Positions 32,363 to 41,216 of a DNA stretch of 64,000 nucleotides are shown here, one piece after another. The number at the start of each line of letters is the position of its first letter. Position 1 is the stretch's first letter. The position numbers and the translations under genes were made by a program. The notes under the pieces were generated by a model, which worked only from the letters and a program-made list of their open reading frames with translations, did not search any database and was not told the origin of the DNA. The stretch comes from Pseudomonas sp. JM0905a (GTDB lineage Bacteria > Pseudomonadota > Gammaproteobacteria > Pseudomonadales > Pseudomonadaceae): NCBI RefSeq assembly GCF_014700075.1, contig NZ_JACXBU010000010.1, forward strand, positions 62,001-126,000. Direction: 5' to 3'.

Positions 32363-34039
32363 ATGGCGGTAATCGTCAGTACGTCCGCGGGGAGTGCGCC
32401 CAACCGCGGGATAACCAAAGAGGAGCGGAAGGTCATTTTCGCTTCGTCCCTGGGCACCGTTTTCGAGTGGTACGACTTCTACCTGTACGGTTCTCTCGCC
32501 GCGATCATCGCAAAGCACTTCTTCGCTGGCGTCAACGAGACCACCTCCTTCATCTTCGCTCTGCTGGCCTTCGCCGCGGGCTTCGCCGTTCGCCCCTTCG
32601 GCGCCATCGTGTTCGGCCGGCTGGGCGACATGATCGGGCGCAAGTACACCTTCCTCATCACCATCGTGATCATGGGGATCTCCACAGCGGTGGTGGGCTT
32701 CCTGCCCGGCTACGCGACCATCGGCGTCGCGGCGCCGATCATCCTGATCAGCCTGCGCTTGCTGCAAGGTCTTGCGCTGGGCGGTGAATACGGCGGCGCA
32801 GCCACCTACGTGGCCGAGCACGCTCCCCAGGGCAAACGCGGCTTCTTCACCTCGTGGATCCAGACCACCGCGACCCTCGGCCTGTTCCTCTCGCTGCTAG
32901 TGATCCTCACCTGCCGCACCGTGCTCGGCACCGAGGTGTTCGAGGCCTGGGGCTGGCGGATTCCGTTCCTGCTGTCGATCCTGCTGCTGATCGTCTCGGT
33001 CTACATCCGCCTGCAGCTCAACGAGTCGCCGGTGTTCAAGAAAATGAAGGCCGAAGGCAAGGCCTGCAAGGCGCCGCTGACCGAATCCTTCGCCCGCTGG
33101 GACAACCTCAAAGTGGTGATCATGTCCCTGCTCGGCGGCACCGCCGGTCAGGCCGTGGTCTGGTACACCGGCCAGTTCTACGCGCTGTTCTTCCTGCTGC
33201 AGACGCTGAAAATCGACGCGCAGACGGCAAACCTGCTGATTGCCGGTTCGCTGCTGCTTGGTACGCCGTTCTTCATCCTCTTCGGCAGTCTCTCCGACAA
33301 GATCGGCCGCAAGAAGATCGTCATGGCCGGCTGCATCCTCGCGGCTTTGACCTATATTCCGATCTTCAAGGGCCTGACCGAATACGGTAACCCCGACGTG
33401 TTCGTGGCCCAGGAGCTGAACCCGGTCGTCGTCATCGCCGACCCTGACCAGTGCTCGTTCCAGTTCGACCCGGTAGGCAAGGCCAAATTCACCAGTTCCT
33501 GCGACCTCGCCAAGAGCCTGCTGGCGAAGAAAGCCATCCCCTACGAGAACGAACGGGCTGAGCCGGGCGCCCTGGCACAGATTCGGATCGGTGAAAAGGT
33601 GATTGCGAGCTTTGACGGCACCGGTATGCCGGCGGCTGACTTCAAGACGCAGAACGAGGCCTTCACCGCCACCCTCGGCACCGCCCTGAAAGAAGCCGGT
33701 TATCCGGAGAAGGCCGACCCGGCCAAGACCAATTACCTGATGATGCTGTTGCTCCTGACCATCCTGGTGATCTACGTGACCATGGTCTACGGGCCGATTG
33801 CCGCCTGGCTGGTGGAACTCTTCCCGGCGCGCATCCGCTACACCTCCATGTCGTTGCCGTATCACATCGGCAACGGCTGGTTTGGCGGCTTCCTGCCCAC
33901 GGTGGCGTTCGCCATGGTGGCGGCCACGGGGGACATCTACTACGGGCTGTGGTACCCCATCGTCATCGCCGTGATGACGGCCATTCTTGGCACTTTCCTG
34001 CTGCCGGAAACCAAGGATCGAGAAATCCACCAGGCGTAG
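32363..34039 (+). CDS. MHS-type MFS transporter with a large central insertion
   Basis: 558 residues; ATG 32363 with GGAG upstream. Metabolite:H+ symporter motifs: GTVFEWYDFYLYGSLAAI (~33-50), FGRLGDMIGRKYTF, LRLLQGLALGGEYGGAATYVAEH (~131-153), SDKIGRKKIV. Typical MHS carriers have ~430-450 residues; the excess is a hydrophilic insert of about 120 residues at ~337-455 between late helices, with two cysteines (DQC and SSC, ~364 and ~380). A dicarboxylate, betaine or aromatic-acid substrate is possible. Probably controlled by the GlxA-type regulator upstream. Confidence 0.88.
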   Translation: MAVIVSTSAGSAPNRGITKEERKVIFASSLGTVFEWYDFYLYGSLAAIIAKHFFAGVNETTSFIFALLAFAAGFAVRPFGAIVFGRLGDMIGRKYTFLITIVIMGISTAVVGFLPGYATIGVAAPIILISLRLLQGLALGGEYGGAATYVAEHAPQGKRGFFTSWIQTTATLGLFLSLLVILTCRTVLGTEVFEAWGWRIPFLLSILLLIVSVYIRLQLNESPVFKKMKAEGKACKAPLTESFARWDNLKVVIMSLLGGTAGQAVVWYTGQFYALFFLLQTLKIDAQTANLLIAGSLLLGTPFFILFGSLSDKIGRKKIVMAGCILAALTYIPIFKGLTEYGNPDVFVAQELNPVVVIADPDQCSFQFDPVGKAKFTSSCDLAKSLLAKKAIPYENERAEPGALAQIRIGEKVIASFDGTGMPAADFKTQNEAFTATLGTALKEAGYPEKADPAKTNYLMMLLLLTILVIYVTMVYGPIAAWLVELFPARIRYTSMSLPYHIGNGWFGGFLPTVAFAMVAATGDIYYGLWYPIVIAVMTAILGTFLLPETKDREIHQA

Positions 34040-34115
34040 GATCCGCTTTCGCCCCCTCCCACGCGTGAGGGGGCAATCCTCTTGCGTGGTGACAACTGGT
34101 CATGGTTCGTCGCCT

Positions 34116-34279
34116 AAGTGATTGATTCGAAATTTTATTTCGGCTTAAATCAGCGCCCTGCACCAATGCCCCCTCCAGCCCGGATGGCGAAATCGGTATA
34201 CGCAGAGCACTTAAAATGCTTCGCCCTTTGGGCTTGCGGGTTCGAGTCCCGCTCCGGGCACCATTCAAATCAATCACTT
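34116..34279. repeat. 12-bp inverted repeat bracketing tRNA-Leu
   Basis: AAGTGATTGATT (34116-34127) and its exact complement AATCAATCACTT (34268-34279) enclose the tRNA gene. With one mismatch they extend to 16 bp (to 34131 and from 34264). The left arm overlaps a good -35 box (TTGATT 34122-34127, 17 bp, TTAAAT 34145-34150), so the repeat may be a regulatory or recombination feature rather than an RNA stem. Confidence 0.6.
34178..34263 (+). tRNA. tRNA-Leu(UAA)
   Basis: 86-nt class II tRNA. GCCCGGA acceptor pairs with TCCGGGC, anticodon loop CTTAAAA reads TAA, variable arm TGCTTCGCCCTTTGGGCTTG, T-loop GTTCGAGTC, discriminator A, encoded CCA. No clear terminator follows within 50 bp. Confidence 0.97.
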
Positions 34280-34872
34280 GCACTCTATTGTTCGAGTAGA
34301 TTCGTGATCTGCGCAAAGGCTTGGTCGCGCGCGGCCCTCAGGCCATCCAGACGCTGAGTGCGTTCGGTTCCAGCCTGTCTTTTCGCTGAAAGAAATTGGT
34401 CTAAAAATGCGCTGGCCGCGGTAGAGGGCTTTGCTAGATTCAATATCAGTAGGTGGATACGCAGACTGATGCGCAAGCGGATAGCGAGGAAACGTGGGGC
34501 GCGCTCCGAAGGGTACACGGTTAGAAAGATTTCCCCGATGAAATCCAGCCCTTACGCCGTGTGAAGCAGAAGAGGTGACTTGCTTCTGTCAGATTCCCGA
34601 TAAACCTCGTAAGCCGGAAACCAGCACCGGCCACCTACTACGAATTCCAGGCCCGCCATGTGCGGGCCTGTTCGTATCCGTCGATATCTCGGTCGCAACC
34701 CTTCCTATATGATCGCCGGGCCTACGTCGTCGAGCATTTGGCCTGACCGAACCTTTGACGCCCGCAGGCTGACTAATGCTGGAGTTGCGATGGAGCCTGA
34801 TGGCCTGTTCATCGTGTAATTTCGGCTAGCTTTAGGGGAACCTGAATGGATCGGGTGAAAGAGAGGAATCGA
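34280..34872. other. Low-coding region downstream of tRNA-Leu
   Basis: About 590 bp, lower in GC than its surroundings. A minus-strand frame at 34285-34518 ends KRQAGTERTQRLDGLRAA.., plausible helix, but its upstream part is basic and hydrophobic without a ribosome binding site; it could be a remnant. A perfect 8-bp stem AGGCCCGC/GCGGGCCT is at 34649-34669 without a T-run. Sequence 3' of a tRNA is a usual integration site, but no integrase or att duplication of the tRNA end was found. Confidence 0.4.
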
Positions 34873-35157
34873 ATGGAATCGAAAGAGCAGCACCTGGTGC
34901 GCCTGCTCAGCCTGACCACCCGCAGCCTCACGCATCTCACGGCCGCCATGAGCGAAATGTCGTTCGAGATGATGCGTAGCGAGGACCCGTCGGTGAAGAG
35001 CGCGGGAAGGCGCATGATCGACCACCTGGCCGCCATCGGCGCCGGGCTGGACCAGCACTGGGAAGCACTGGCCGTCTACAGTGACCAACCCATTCACCAC
35101 GAGGGCACCGAAGCCCTGGTGGAGTTGGAACTGAACGAGCTCCCGCAGGAGTCCTGA
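34873..35157 (+). CDS. Small conserved helical protein upstream of UDP-glucose dehydrogenase
   Basis: 94 residues from ATG 34873 with AGAGGA just upstream; ATG 34846 (AGGGGA upstream) would add 9 charged residues. Sequence is helical and Met-rich: SKEQHLVRLLSLTTRSLTHLTAAMSEMSFEMMRSEDPSVKSAGRRMIDHLAAIGAGLDQHW. No domain recognised. In P. aeruginosa a small hypothetical gene occupies the same place before the UDP-glucose dehydrogenase gene, so I take it as real and conserved. 110 bp before udg on the same strand. Function unknown. Confidence 0.65.
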   Translation: MESKEQHLVRLLSLTTRSLTHLTAAMSEMSFEMMRSEDPSVKSAGRRMIDHLAAIGAGLDQHWEALAVYSDQPIHHEGTEALVELELNELPQES

Positions 35158-35267
35158 CCGGACGGCCCAATCGGACCGTCGCAGTTTCTCTGTACTGTCA
35201 TGTCGCTGTCATGGCACTGCCACGTGCCTTGGATGGAATCCGCCTATCACTGGCGGAGGGGCTCTCC

Positions 35268-36629
35268 ATGCGGCTATGCGTGATTGGTGCGGGTTATGTG
35301 GGGTTGGTGACGGCTACCTGCTTTGCCGAAATGGGCAACCAGGTGAGCTGTGTGGAGCGTGATCCTTTCCGCCTGGCGCGCCTTTCCCGGGGCCAGGTGC
35401 CCATCTACGAACCCGGCCTGGAGCCCATGCTCCAGTCCCATCTCGCCAGTGGCCAGCTGAGTTTCACCGCGAACATGGAAGAGGGCGTGGACCAGGCGGA
35501 CGTCATCTTCATCGCTGTCGGCACCCCCAGCGGTGAAGACGGCTCGGCCGACCTGTCCCATGTGCTGGGTGTCGCCGACGAGCTGGGCGCCAGCCTCAGG
35601 CGTCCCTGCCTGGTGGTCGACAAGTCCACCGTCCCGGTGGGTACCGCGGAGCGCGTCGCCCAACGCATCCATGACGGTCTTGCCGCGCGCGGCCTGGGCT
35701 TCAAGGTCCAGGTCGCGAGCAATCCGGAGTTCCTCAAGGAAGGTTCGGCCATCGACGACTTCATGCGCCCGGACCGGGTCATCATCGGCTGTGACGACGC
35801 GGACGCCACCGAGCACCTGCGCCGCCTCTACGCGCCTTTCCTGCGCAACCACGAGCGCGTGCTGGCGATGAGCGTGCGTGCCGCCGAGTTCACCAAGTAC
35901 GCCTCCAACGCCTTCCTCGCCACCAAGATTTCCTTCATGAACGAAATGGCCGGTATCTGCGCGCGACTGAGCGTCGACATCGAAGACGTGCGCCGCGGCG
36001 TCGGCAGCGACAAGCGTATCGGCACCCACTTCATCTATGCGGGCTGCGGCTACGGCGGCTCCTGCTTCCCCAAGGATGTGCGCGCGCTGATCCGCACCGC
36101 CGAGCAGGAGGGCATGGAGCCCGGCATCCTGCGCGCTGTCGAGGCCCGCAACGCGTTGCAGAAGACCCTGCTGTTCCAGGCGCTGCGCGATCATTTCAGC
36201 GGCTTCCTGAAGGGCAGGGTGGTGGCGCTCTGGGGGCTGGCCTTCAAGCCGGGCACCGATGACCTTCGCGAAGCCCCCAGCCTGGTGCTGCTGGACGCCT
36301 TGCTGCAGGCCGGTGCGCGAGTCCAGGCCCATGACCCGGTGGCCAATGCGGGCGTGGCTGCGCGCTATCCGAAGGCGGTCGAATCCGGCCAGTTGCGTCT
36401 GGTGGATTCCCCCTACGACGCGGCCGAAGGCGCTGACGCACTGGTGCTGGTCACCGAATGGAAGCAGTTCCGCCAGCCGAACTTCGAGCGGATTCGTGGT
36501 CTTATGCGCATGCCCGTGATCTTTGATGGACGCAACCTCTACGAACCGGCGCAGCTGGTCGACGCGGGGTTCCTCTATCGGGGCATAGGACGGCCCGCAA
36601 GCGGGCATTGTAAGGCGAGTGCCGCGTGA
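35268..36629 (+). CDS. udg: UDP-glucose 6-dehydrogenase
   Basis: 453 residues from ATG 35268, preceded by CGGAGGGG; an upstream ATG at 35211 lacks a site. Rossmann start MRLCVIGAGYVGLVTATCFAEMG, substrate loop NPEFLKEGSAIDDFM (~165-178), and catalytic Cys in CGYGGSCFPKDV (~262-273). Oxidises UDP-glucose to UDP-glucuronate with two NAD+, for exopolysaccharide or LPS modification with aminoarabinose. galU, 47 bp downstream, makes its substrate. Confidence 0.97.
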   Translation: MRLCVIGAGYVGLVTATCFAEMGNQVSCVERDPFRLARLSRGQVPIYEPGLEPMLQSHLASGQLSFTANMEEGVDQADVIFIAVGTPSGEDGSADLSHVLGVADELGASLRRPCLVVDKSTVPVGTAERVAQRIHDGLAARGLGFKVQVASNPEFLKEGSAIDDFMRPDRVIIGCDDADATEHLRRLYAPFLRNHERVLAMSVRAAEFTKYASNAFLATKISFMNEMAGICARLSVDIEDVRRGVGSDKRIGTHFIYAGCGYGGSCFPKDVRALIRTAEQEGMEPGILRAVEARNALQKTLLFQALRDHFSGFLKGRVVALWGLAFKPGTDDLREAPSLVLLDALLQAGARVQAHDPVANAGVAARYPKAVESGQLRLVDSPYDAAEGADALVLVTEWKQFRQPNFERIRGLMRMPVIFDGRNLYEPAQLVDAGFLYRGIGRPASGHCKASAA

Positions 36630-36676
36630 TTAGACTGCGCGGCAATTCGCCATAACACCCACCCCAAAGGATCGAA

Positions 36677-37516
36677 ATGATCAAGAAATGCCTGTTTCCC
36701 GCCGCCGGTTACGGTACCCGCTTCCTGCCGGCCACCAAGGCGATGCCCAAGGAAATGCTGCCAGTGGTCAACAAGCCACTGATCCAGTACGGCGTTGAAG
36801 AGGCCCTGGATGCTGGCCTGAGCGAGATCTCCATCGTTACCGGCCGTGGCAAGCGCGCCCTGGAAGACCATTTCGACATCAGCTACGAGCTGGAGCACCA
36901 GATCAAGGGCACCGACAAGGAGAAATACCTGGTCGGCATCCGTCGCCTGATCGATGAGTGCAGCTTCTCCTACACCCGTCAGGTGGAAATGAAGGGCCTT
37001 GGCCACGCCATCCTCAGCGGCCGTCCGCTGATCGGCGACGAGCCCTTCGCCGTGGTCCTGGCGGACGACCTGTGCCTGAACCTGGAAGGTGACGGCGTCC
37101 TGACCCAGATGGTCAAGCTGTACAACCAATTCCGCTGCTCCATCGTCGCCATCCAGGAAGTACCGCGCGAAGAAACTTCCAAGTACGGCGTGATCGCCGG
37201 CGAGATGATCCGTGACGACATCTTCCGCGTTAACAGCATGGTGGAAAAGCCGAAGCCCGAAGATGCCCCGTCGAACCTGGCGATCATCGGCCGCTACATC
37301 CTGACCCCGGACATCTTCGATCTGATCGAGCAGACCGAGCCGGGCAAGGGCGGCGAAATCCAGATCACCGACGCCCTGATGAAGCAGGCCCAGGACGGCT
37401 GTGTACTGGCCTACAAGTTCAAGGGCAAGCGCTTTGACTGCGGTGGTGCGGAAGGCTACATCGAAGCGACCAACTACTGCTTCGAGAACCTGTACAAGAC
37501 CGGCAAGGCCTACTGA
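36677..37516 (+). CDS. galU: UTP-glucose-1-phosphate uridylyltransferase
   Basis: 279 residues, normal for GalU. Nucleotidyltransferase motif CLFPAAGYGTRFLPATKAMPKEMLPV (~5-30), VTGRGKRALEDHFD, VVLADDLCLN (~134-143) with metal-binding Asp, and MVEKPKPEDAPSNLAIIGRYIL. Makes UDP-glucose from UTP and glucose-1-phosphate. Same operon as udg, ended by the terminator at 37533. Confidence 0.98.
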   Translation: MIKKCLFPAAGYGTRFLPATKAMPKEMLPVVNKPLIQYGVEEALDAGLSEISIVTGRGKRALEDHFDISYELEHQIKGTDKEKYLVGIRRLIDECSFSYTRQVEMKGLGHAILSGRPLIGDEPFAVVLADDLCLNLEGDGVLTQMVKLYNQFRCSIVAIQEVPREETSKYGVIAGEMIRDDIFRVNSMVEKPKPEDAPSNLAIIGRYILTPDIFDLIEQTEPGKGGEIQITDALMKQAQDGCVLAYKFKGKRFDCGGAEGYIEATNYCFENLYKTGKAY

Positions 37517-37532
37517 TCGGGCCGAACCCGTG

Positions 37533-37560
37533 AAAAGGCCGCCTTCGGGCGGCCTTTTTC
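37533..37560 (+). terminator. Terminator of udg-galU
   Basis: An 11-bp perfect stem AAAAGGCCGCC / GGCGGCCTTTT with TTCG tetraloop ends in a T-run, 16 bp after the galU stop. Confidence 0.95.
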
Positions 37561-37600
37561 ATTTGTGTTGCGCAGGGTGAAAATTCCGGGGCGGTTTTCC

Positions 37601-37698
37601 TGTAGGGGCGAATTCATTAGCCAAGGGCGGCGCAGCTGCCCCCGGAACAATCGAAGGGCGAACCTGCGGTCCGTATGGCGATTGAAATCGCCCCCACA
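37601..37698. repeat. REPIN-like palindromic element 1
   Basis: 98 bp beginning TGTAGGGGCGAATTCATTAG and ending GATTGAAATCGCCCCCACA. The ends are inverted copies (TGTAGGGGCGA versus TCGCCCCCACA), each with a short internal palindrome. Related elements are at 58390, 62853 and, in part, 40238, 52879 and 60386. Confidence 0.75.
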
Positions 37699-37705
37699 AC
37701 TGTCC

Positions 37706-38128
37706 CTACGGAATCGGCATCGCCTCCGACCCCGGCCCGAGCGGTTGGCCATAGCTGAACTCCACATAGTTACCCGCCGGGTCGCGCAGACCGCAGTAGT
37801 AGCCCACGGGATAGGGCTCGTCCCGGGGCGGCCAGATCAGGCAGCCCGCCGCCTCGGCCTGGGCGGCGATGGCGTCGACCCGTTCACGGCTGTCCACGGC
37901 GAAGCCGAAGTGGCTGTAGTCGTCCGCGGCGAGGTGCCGGTCGTGGCCCCCGGGCATGATCACGAAAATGAACTGGTGTTCCTTGCCGGGCTCGGCCATC
38001 CACACGATCTTCGAACCCTTGGCGGCACGCTCGTGGATGACGCGCATCCCGCAGAAGTCCGCATAGAAGCGAACGCAGGGTTCGAGCTCCGGTACATGAA
38101 GGGCCACATGGGTGAGGGTGGGGCGCAT
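37706..38128 (-). CDS. VOC-family (glyoxalase/dioxygenase fold) protein
   Basis: 140 residues. Paired beta-alpha-beta units: [28 protein letters not shown] (~7-34), [23 protein letters not shown] (~72-94) and [17 protein letters not shown] (~113-129). Candidate metal ligands His7, His72 and Glu124 fit a glyoxalase I-like or bleomycin-resistance-like site. In P. aeruginosa a VOC gene sits at the same place between galU and gor. Divergent from gor with 96 bp between. Substrate unknown. Confidence 0.88.
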   Translation of the reverse strand: MRPTLTHVALHVPELEPCVRFYADFCGMRVIHERAAKGSKIVWMAEPGKEHQFIFVIMPGGHDRHLAADDYSHFGFAVDSRERVDAIAAQAEAAGCLIWPPRDEPYPVGYYCGLRDPAGNYVEFSYGQPLGPGSEAMPIP

Positions 38129-38224
38129 GGGGAATCTCCTTCTCGATGCCTCAAGAATAGGCCCGGCAACTGGTCAGAGACAGATCTTCCGGTATGCTGG
38201 CGGCTTGATTTATGGAGACTTGCC

Positions 38225-39583
38225 ATGGCTTACGACTTCGACCTCTTCGTCATAGGTGCCGGTTCCGGCGGTGTGCGTGCGGCGCGCTTTGCGGCCGGCT
38301 TCGGAGCCCGCGTGGCCGTCGCGGAGAGCCGCTACCTGGGCGGCACTTGCGTCAACGTCGGCTGCGTGCCGAAGAAGCTGCTGGTCTACGGTGCCCACTT
38401 CGCCGAAGACTTCGAGCAGGCCAAGGGGTTCGGCTGGAGCCTCGATGAGGCCGGTTTCGACTGGCCCGCCCTGATCGCCAACAAGAACCGCGAAATCCAC
38501 CGCCTCAATGGCATTTACCGCAACCTGCTGGTCAACAGCGGCGTCACCCTGCTGGAAGGCCACGCACGGCTGGTGGACCCGCACACCGTGGAAGTCGCCG
38601 GTCAGCGTTGCACCGCAAAGAACATCCTCATCGCCACGGGCGGCTGGCCGCAGATCCCCGACATTCCGGGGCGCGAATTCGCCATCAGCTCCAACGAAGC
38701 CTTCTTCCTCGAGCAATTGCCCAAGCGCGTGCTGGTGGTGGGCGGCGGTTATATCGCCGTCGAGTTCGCCTCCATCTTCCATGGCATGGGCGCCCAGACC
38801 ACGCTGCTCTATCGTCGCGAGCTGTTCCTGCGTGGCTTCGATGACGCCGTGCGCACGCACCTGCGTGACGAACTGGGTAAGAAGGGCATGAACCTGCAGT
38901 TCAACGCCGATATCGCCAGCATCGAGAAGCAGGCCGACGGCAGCCTGCTGGCCACCTTGCGGGACGGTCGCCATCTGGAAACCGACTGCGTGTTCTACGC
39001 CACCGGACGCCGCCCGATGCTCGACGACCTGGGCCTGGAAACCACCGGCGTCGAGCTGGACGAGCGTGGCTTCATCAAGGTGGACGAACAGTTCCAGACC
39101 ACCGAACCGTCGATCCTCGCCCTCGGCGATGTGATCGGTCGTGTGCAACTCACGCCGGTCGCCCTGGCCGAAGGCATGGCCGTGGCCCGCCGCCTGTTCA
39201 AGCCGGAGGAATACCGTCCGGTGGACTACCAGCACATTCCCACCGCCGTGTTCAGCCTGCCCAACATCGGTACGGTCGGCCTGACCGAGCAGCAGGCGCG
39301 CGCCAATGGACACAAGGTGAAGATTTTCGAGAGCCGCTTCCGGCCCATGAAACTCACCCTGACCGAGAACCAGGAACGCACCCTGATGAAGCTGGTGGTG
39401 GACGCCGAAACCGACCGTGTCCTCGGCTGCCACATGGTCGGGCCGGATGCCGGCGAGATCGTCCAGGGCCTGGCCGTCGCGCTCAAGGCCGGTGCCACCA
39501 AGCGCATTTTCGACGACACCATCGGCGTGCATCCCACCGCCGCCGAAGAGTTCGTCACCATGCGTACCCCGGTGGGTGCCTGA
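38225..39583 (+). CDS. gor: Glutathione-disulfide reductase
   Basis: 452 residues from ATG 38225. FAD site [20 protein letters not shown] (~10-29), redox disulfide [15 protein letters not shown] (~40-54), NADPH-binding [19 protein letters not shown], and C-terminal interface [14 protein letters not shown] with the His-Glu pair that protonates glutathione. Reduces GSSG with NADPH. The start follows a weak ribosome binding site (GGAGACTTGCC). The UPF0126 gene starts 6 bp after the stop. Confidence 0.97.
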   Translation: MAYDFDLFVIGAGSGGVRAARFAAGFGARVAVAESRYLGGTCVNVGCVPKKLLVYGAHFAEDFEQAKGFGWSLDEAGFDWPALIANKNREIHRLNGIYRNLLVNSGVTLLEGHARLVDPHTVEVAGQRCTAKNILIATGGWPQIPDIPGREFAISSNEAFFLEQLPKRVLVVGGGYIAVEFASIFHGMGAQTTLLYRRELFLRGFDDAVRTHLRDELGKKGMNLQFNADIASIEKQADGSLLATLRDGRHLETDCVFYATGRRPMLDDLGLETTGVELDERGFIKVDEQFQTTEPSILALGDVIGRVQLTPVALAEGMAVARRLFKPEEYRPVDYQHIPTAVFSLPNIGTVGLTEQQARANGHKVKIFESRFRPMKLTLTENQERTLMKLVVDAETDRVLGCHMVGPDAGEIVQGLAVALKAGATKRIFDDTIGVHPTAAEEFVTMRTPVGA

Positions 39584-39589
39584 TTCCGA

Positions 39590-40213
39590 ATGGAGAAACT
39601 TTTCTACCTTTCCGACCTGTTCGGCGTAGCGGTCTTCGCCATCACCGGCGCCCTGATGGCGGGGCGCAAATCCATGGACCTGTTCGGCGTGCTGGTGATC
39701 GCGATCATCACCGCCCTGGGCGGCGGCACGTTGCGTGATGTCATCCTCGGCAACCACCCGGTGAGCTGGATCAGGGACGACACCTACATCCTGGTCGCTT
39801 CCCTGGCGGCCGTGGGCACGGTGCTCTGGGTTCGCCTGACCCGGCCGATCAACGAAACCGGCCTGCTGCTGGCGGATGCCTTTGGCCTGGCGGTGTTCAC
39901 CGTCTACGGCACCGAAGTCGCCCTGCAACACAACCTGCAGCCGGGCACGGCGGTGATCATGGGGGTGATCACCGGCGTGGGTGGCGGCGTATTGCGCGAC
40001 ATCATCTGCAACGAGGTGCCGCTGATCTTCCAAAAGGAGATCTACGCCATCGCCTGTATAGCCGGCTCCCTGGTTTTCCTGGCCTTGCGCGAGTTGGCGC
40101 TACCGGACTGGCTGGTCTCCGCGGCGGCGATGCTGGTGGTCCTGCTGATCCGCCTGGCGGCCATCCACTGGCGGCTCTCGCTGCCGCGCTTCCACCTGCT
40201 GGACCGAGACTGA
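39590..40213 (+). CDS. UPF0126/TRIC-type membrane protein
   Basis: 207 residues, about seven membrane helices built from two repeats, each with GALMAGRKSMDLFGV/GTEVALQH and the hallmark GGGTLRDVILGNHPVSW (~44-60) and GGGVLRDIICNEVPLIF (~129-145). Bacterial members resemble trimeric intracellular cation channels, or have been linked to glycine uptake. 6 bp after gor, so co-transcribed. Confidence 0.9.
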   Translation: MEKLFYLSDLFGVAVFAITGALMAGRKSMDLFGVLVIAIITALGGGTLRDVILGNHPVSWIRDDTYILVASLAAVGTVLWVRLTRPINETGLLLADAFGLAVFTVYGTEVALQHNLQPGTAVIMGVITGVGGGVLRDIICNEVPLIFQKEIYAIACIAGSLVFLALRELALPDWLVSAAAMLVVLLIRLAAIHWRLSLPRFHLLDRD

Positions 40214-40237
40214 GGCGAATGTCCGGATCGCTTCTCC

Positions 40238-40271
40238 TGTGAGGGCGCATTCATTCGCCAAGGGCAGCGCG
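40238..40271. repeat. Partial REPIN-like element 2
   Basis: TGTGAGGGCGCATTCATTCGCC followed by AAGGGCAGCGCG matches the left half of the 98-bp elements. No right half is present. Confidence 0.55.
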
Positions 40272-40359
40272 GATCTTTGCAGGGATTGCTGGCGAAATCC
40301 GGCAAACGCGCGACACTGGATGCAGTCGTTCTTCTCACTTCCGGTTGGAGGAAAGCTGC

Positions 40360-41166
40360 ATGTCCAGAATCACCCTGTTGCTGGCGCTGCTCCTCGGCAC
40401 CAGCCTCGCCCAGGCTGAAATCAAGACCAGTGAAATCCCCTACAAAGCCCCGGATGGCACGTCGTTGATCGGTTACTACGCCTACGACGACGCCATCACC
40501 GGCAAGCGCCCAGGCGTGGTAGTGGTCCATGAGTGGTGGGGGCTCAACGACTACAGCAAGCGGCGCGCCCGCGATCTCGCCGCCCTTGGCTACAGCGCCC
40601 TGGCCATCGACATGTACGGCGACGGCAAGAACACCGAGCACCCGGCCGATGCCCAGGCGTTCATGCAAGCCGCGCTGGCCAGTGCGCCGGCGGCCAAGGC
40701 GCGCTTTCTCGCCGGCCTCGATCTGCTGAAGGCCCAGCCCCAGACCGACCCCAACAAGCTCGCCGCCATCGGCTACTGCTTCGGCGGCAAGGTGGTGCTC
40801 GACATGGCCCGTGAAGGCGTGCCCCTGGCCGCGGTCGTCAGCTTCCACGGTGTGCTGGCCGCTACATCGGCGGCCAAGCCGGGCGCGGTCAAGGCCAAGG
40901 TGCTGGTGGAGCATGGCGAGAAGGACACCTTGGTGCCCATGGCGTCGGTCAACACCTTCAAGGACGAGTTCGACGCCGCCCAGGCGGATTACCGGGTCGT
41001 GATCCAGCCCAAGGCCAAGCACAGCTTCAGCAACCCGGACGCCGATCGCCTGAGCCATGCCGGTCACGGCAGCGAGAAGGGGCCGGACCTCGGCTACAGC
41101 AAGGTGGCCGATGAGAACTCCTGGGCCGACATGCAGGCGCTGTTCAAGGAAGTCTTCGGCCAGTAG
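40360..41166 (+). CDS. Exported dienelactone-hydrolase-family protein
   Basis: 268 residues from ATG 40360 (TTGGAGGAAAG upstream). Short Sec signal MSRITLLLALLLGTSLAQAE. DLH-type catalytic set: Glu in HEWWGLND (~52), nucleophile Cys in GYCFGGKVV (~139), Asp in EHGEKDTLVPM (~189), His in KAKHSFSNPDAD (~221). Classic DLH opens dienelactones from chloroaromatics in the cytosol; this secreted version more likely has general hydrolase activity. Monocistronic. Confidence 0.88.
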   Translation: MSRITLLLALLLGTSLAQAEIKTSEIPYKAPDGTSLIGYYAYDDAITGKRPGVVVVHEWWGLNDYSKRRARDLAALGYSALAIDMYGDGKNTEHPADAQAFMQAALASAPAAKARFLAGLDLLKAQPQTDPNKLAAIGYCFGGKVVLDMAREGVPLAAVVSFHGVLAATSAAKPGAVKAKVLVEHGEKDTLVPMASVNTFKDEFDAAQADYRVVIQPKAKHSFSNPDADRLSHAGHGSEKGPDLGYSKVADENSWADMQALFKEVFGQ

Positions 41167-41216
41167 ACGCGTCGGCTAGGCTGAACCAGGGCAGGCAATC
41201 CAGGGGGGATCGCGCC

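Noticed and set aside
34178-34872. Genomic island or prophage integrated at tRNA-Leu
   Set aside because: No integrase, no direct repeat of the tRNA 3' end, and the genes beyond are the conserved udg-galU block.
37565-38224. Long N-terminal extension of glutathione reductase
   Set aside because: The frame is open upstream of 38225 but crosses the VOC gene on the other strand and a palindromic repeat; Gor starts normally at [13 protein letters not shown].
38210-40033. 607-codon open frame opposite gor and the UPF0126 gene
   Set aside because: Antisense shadow; gor motifs on the plus strand are intact.
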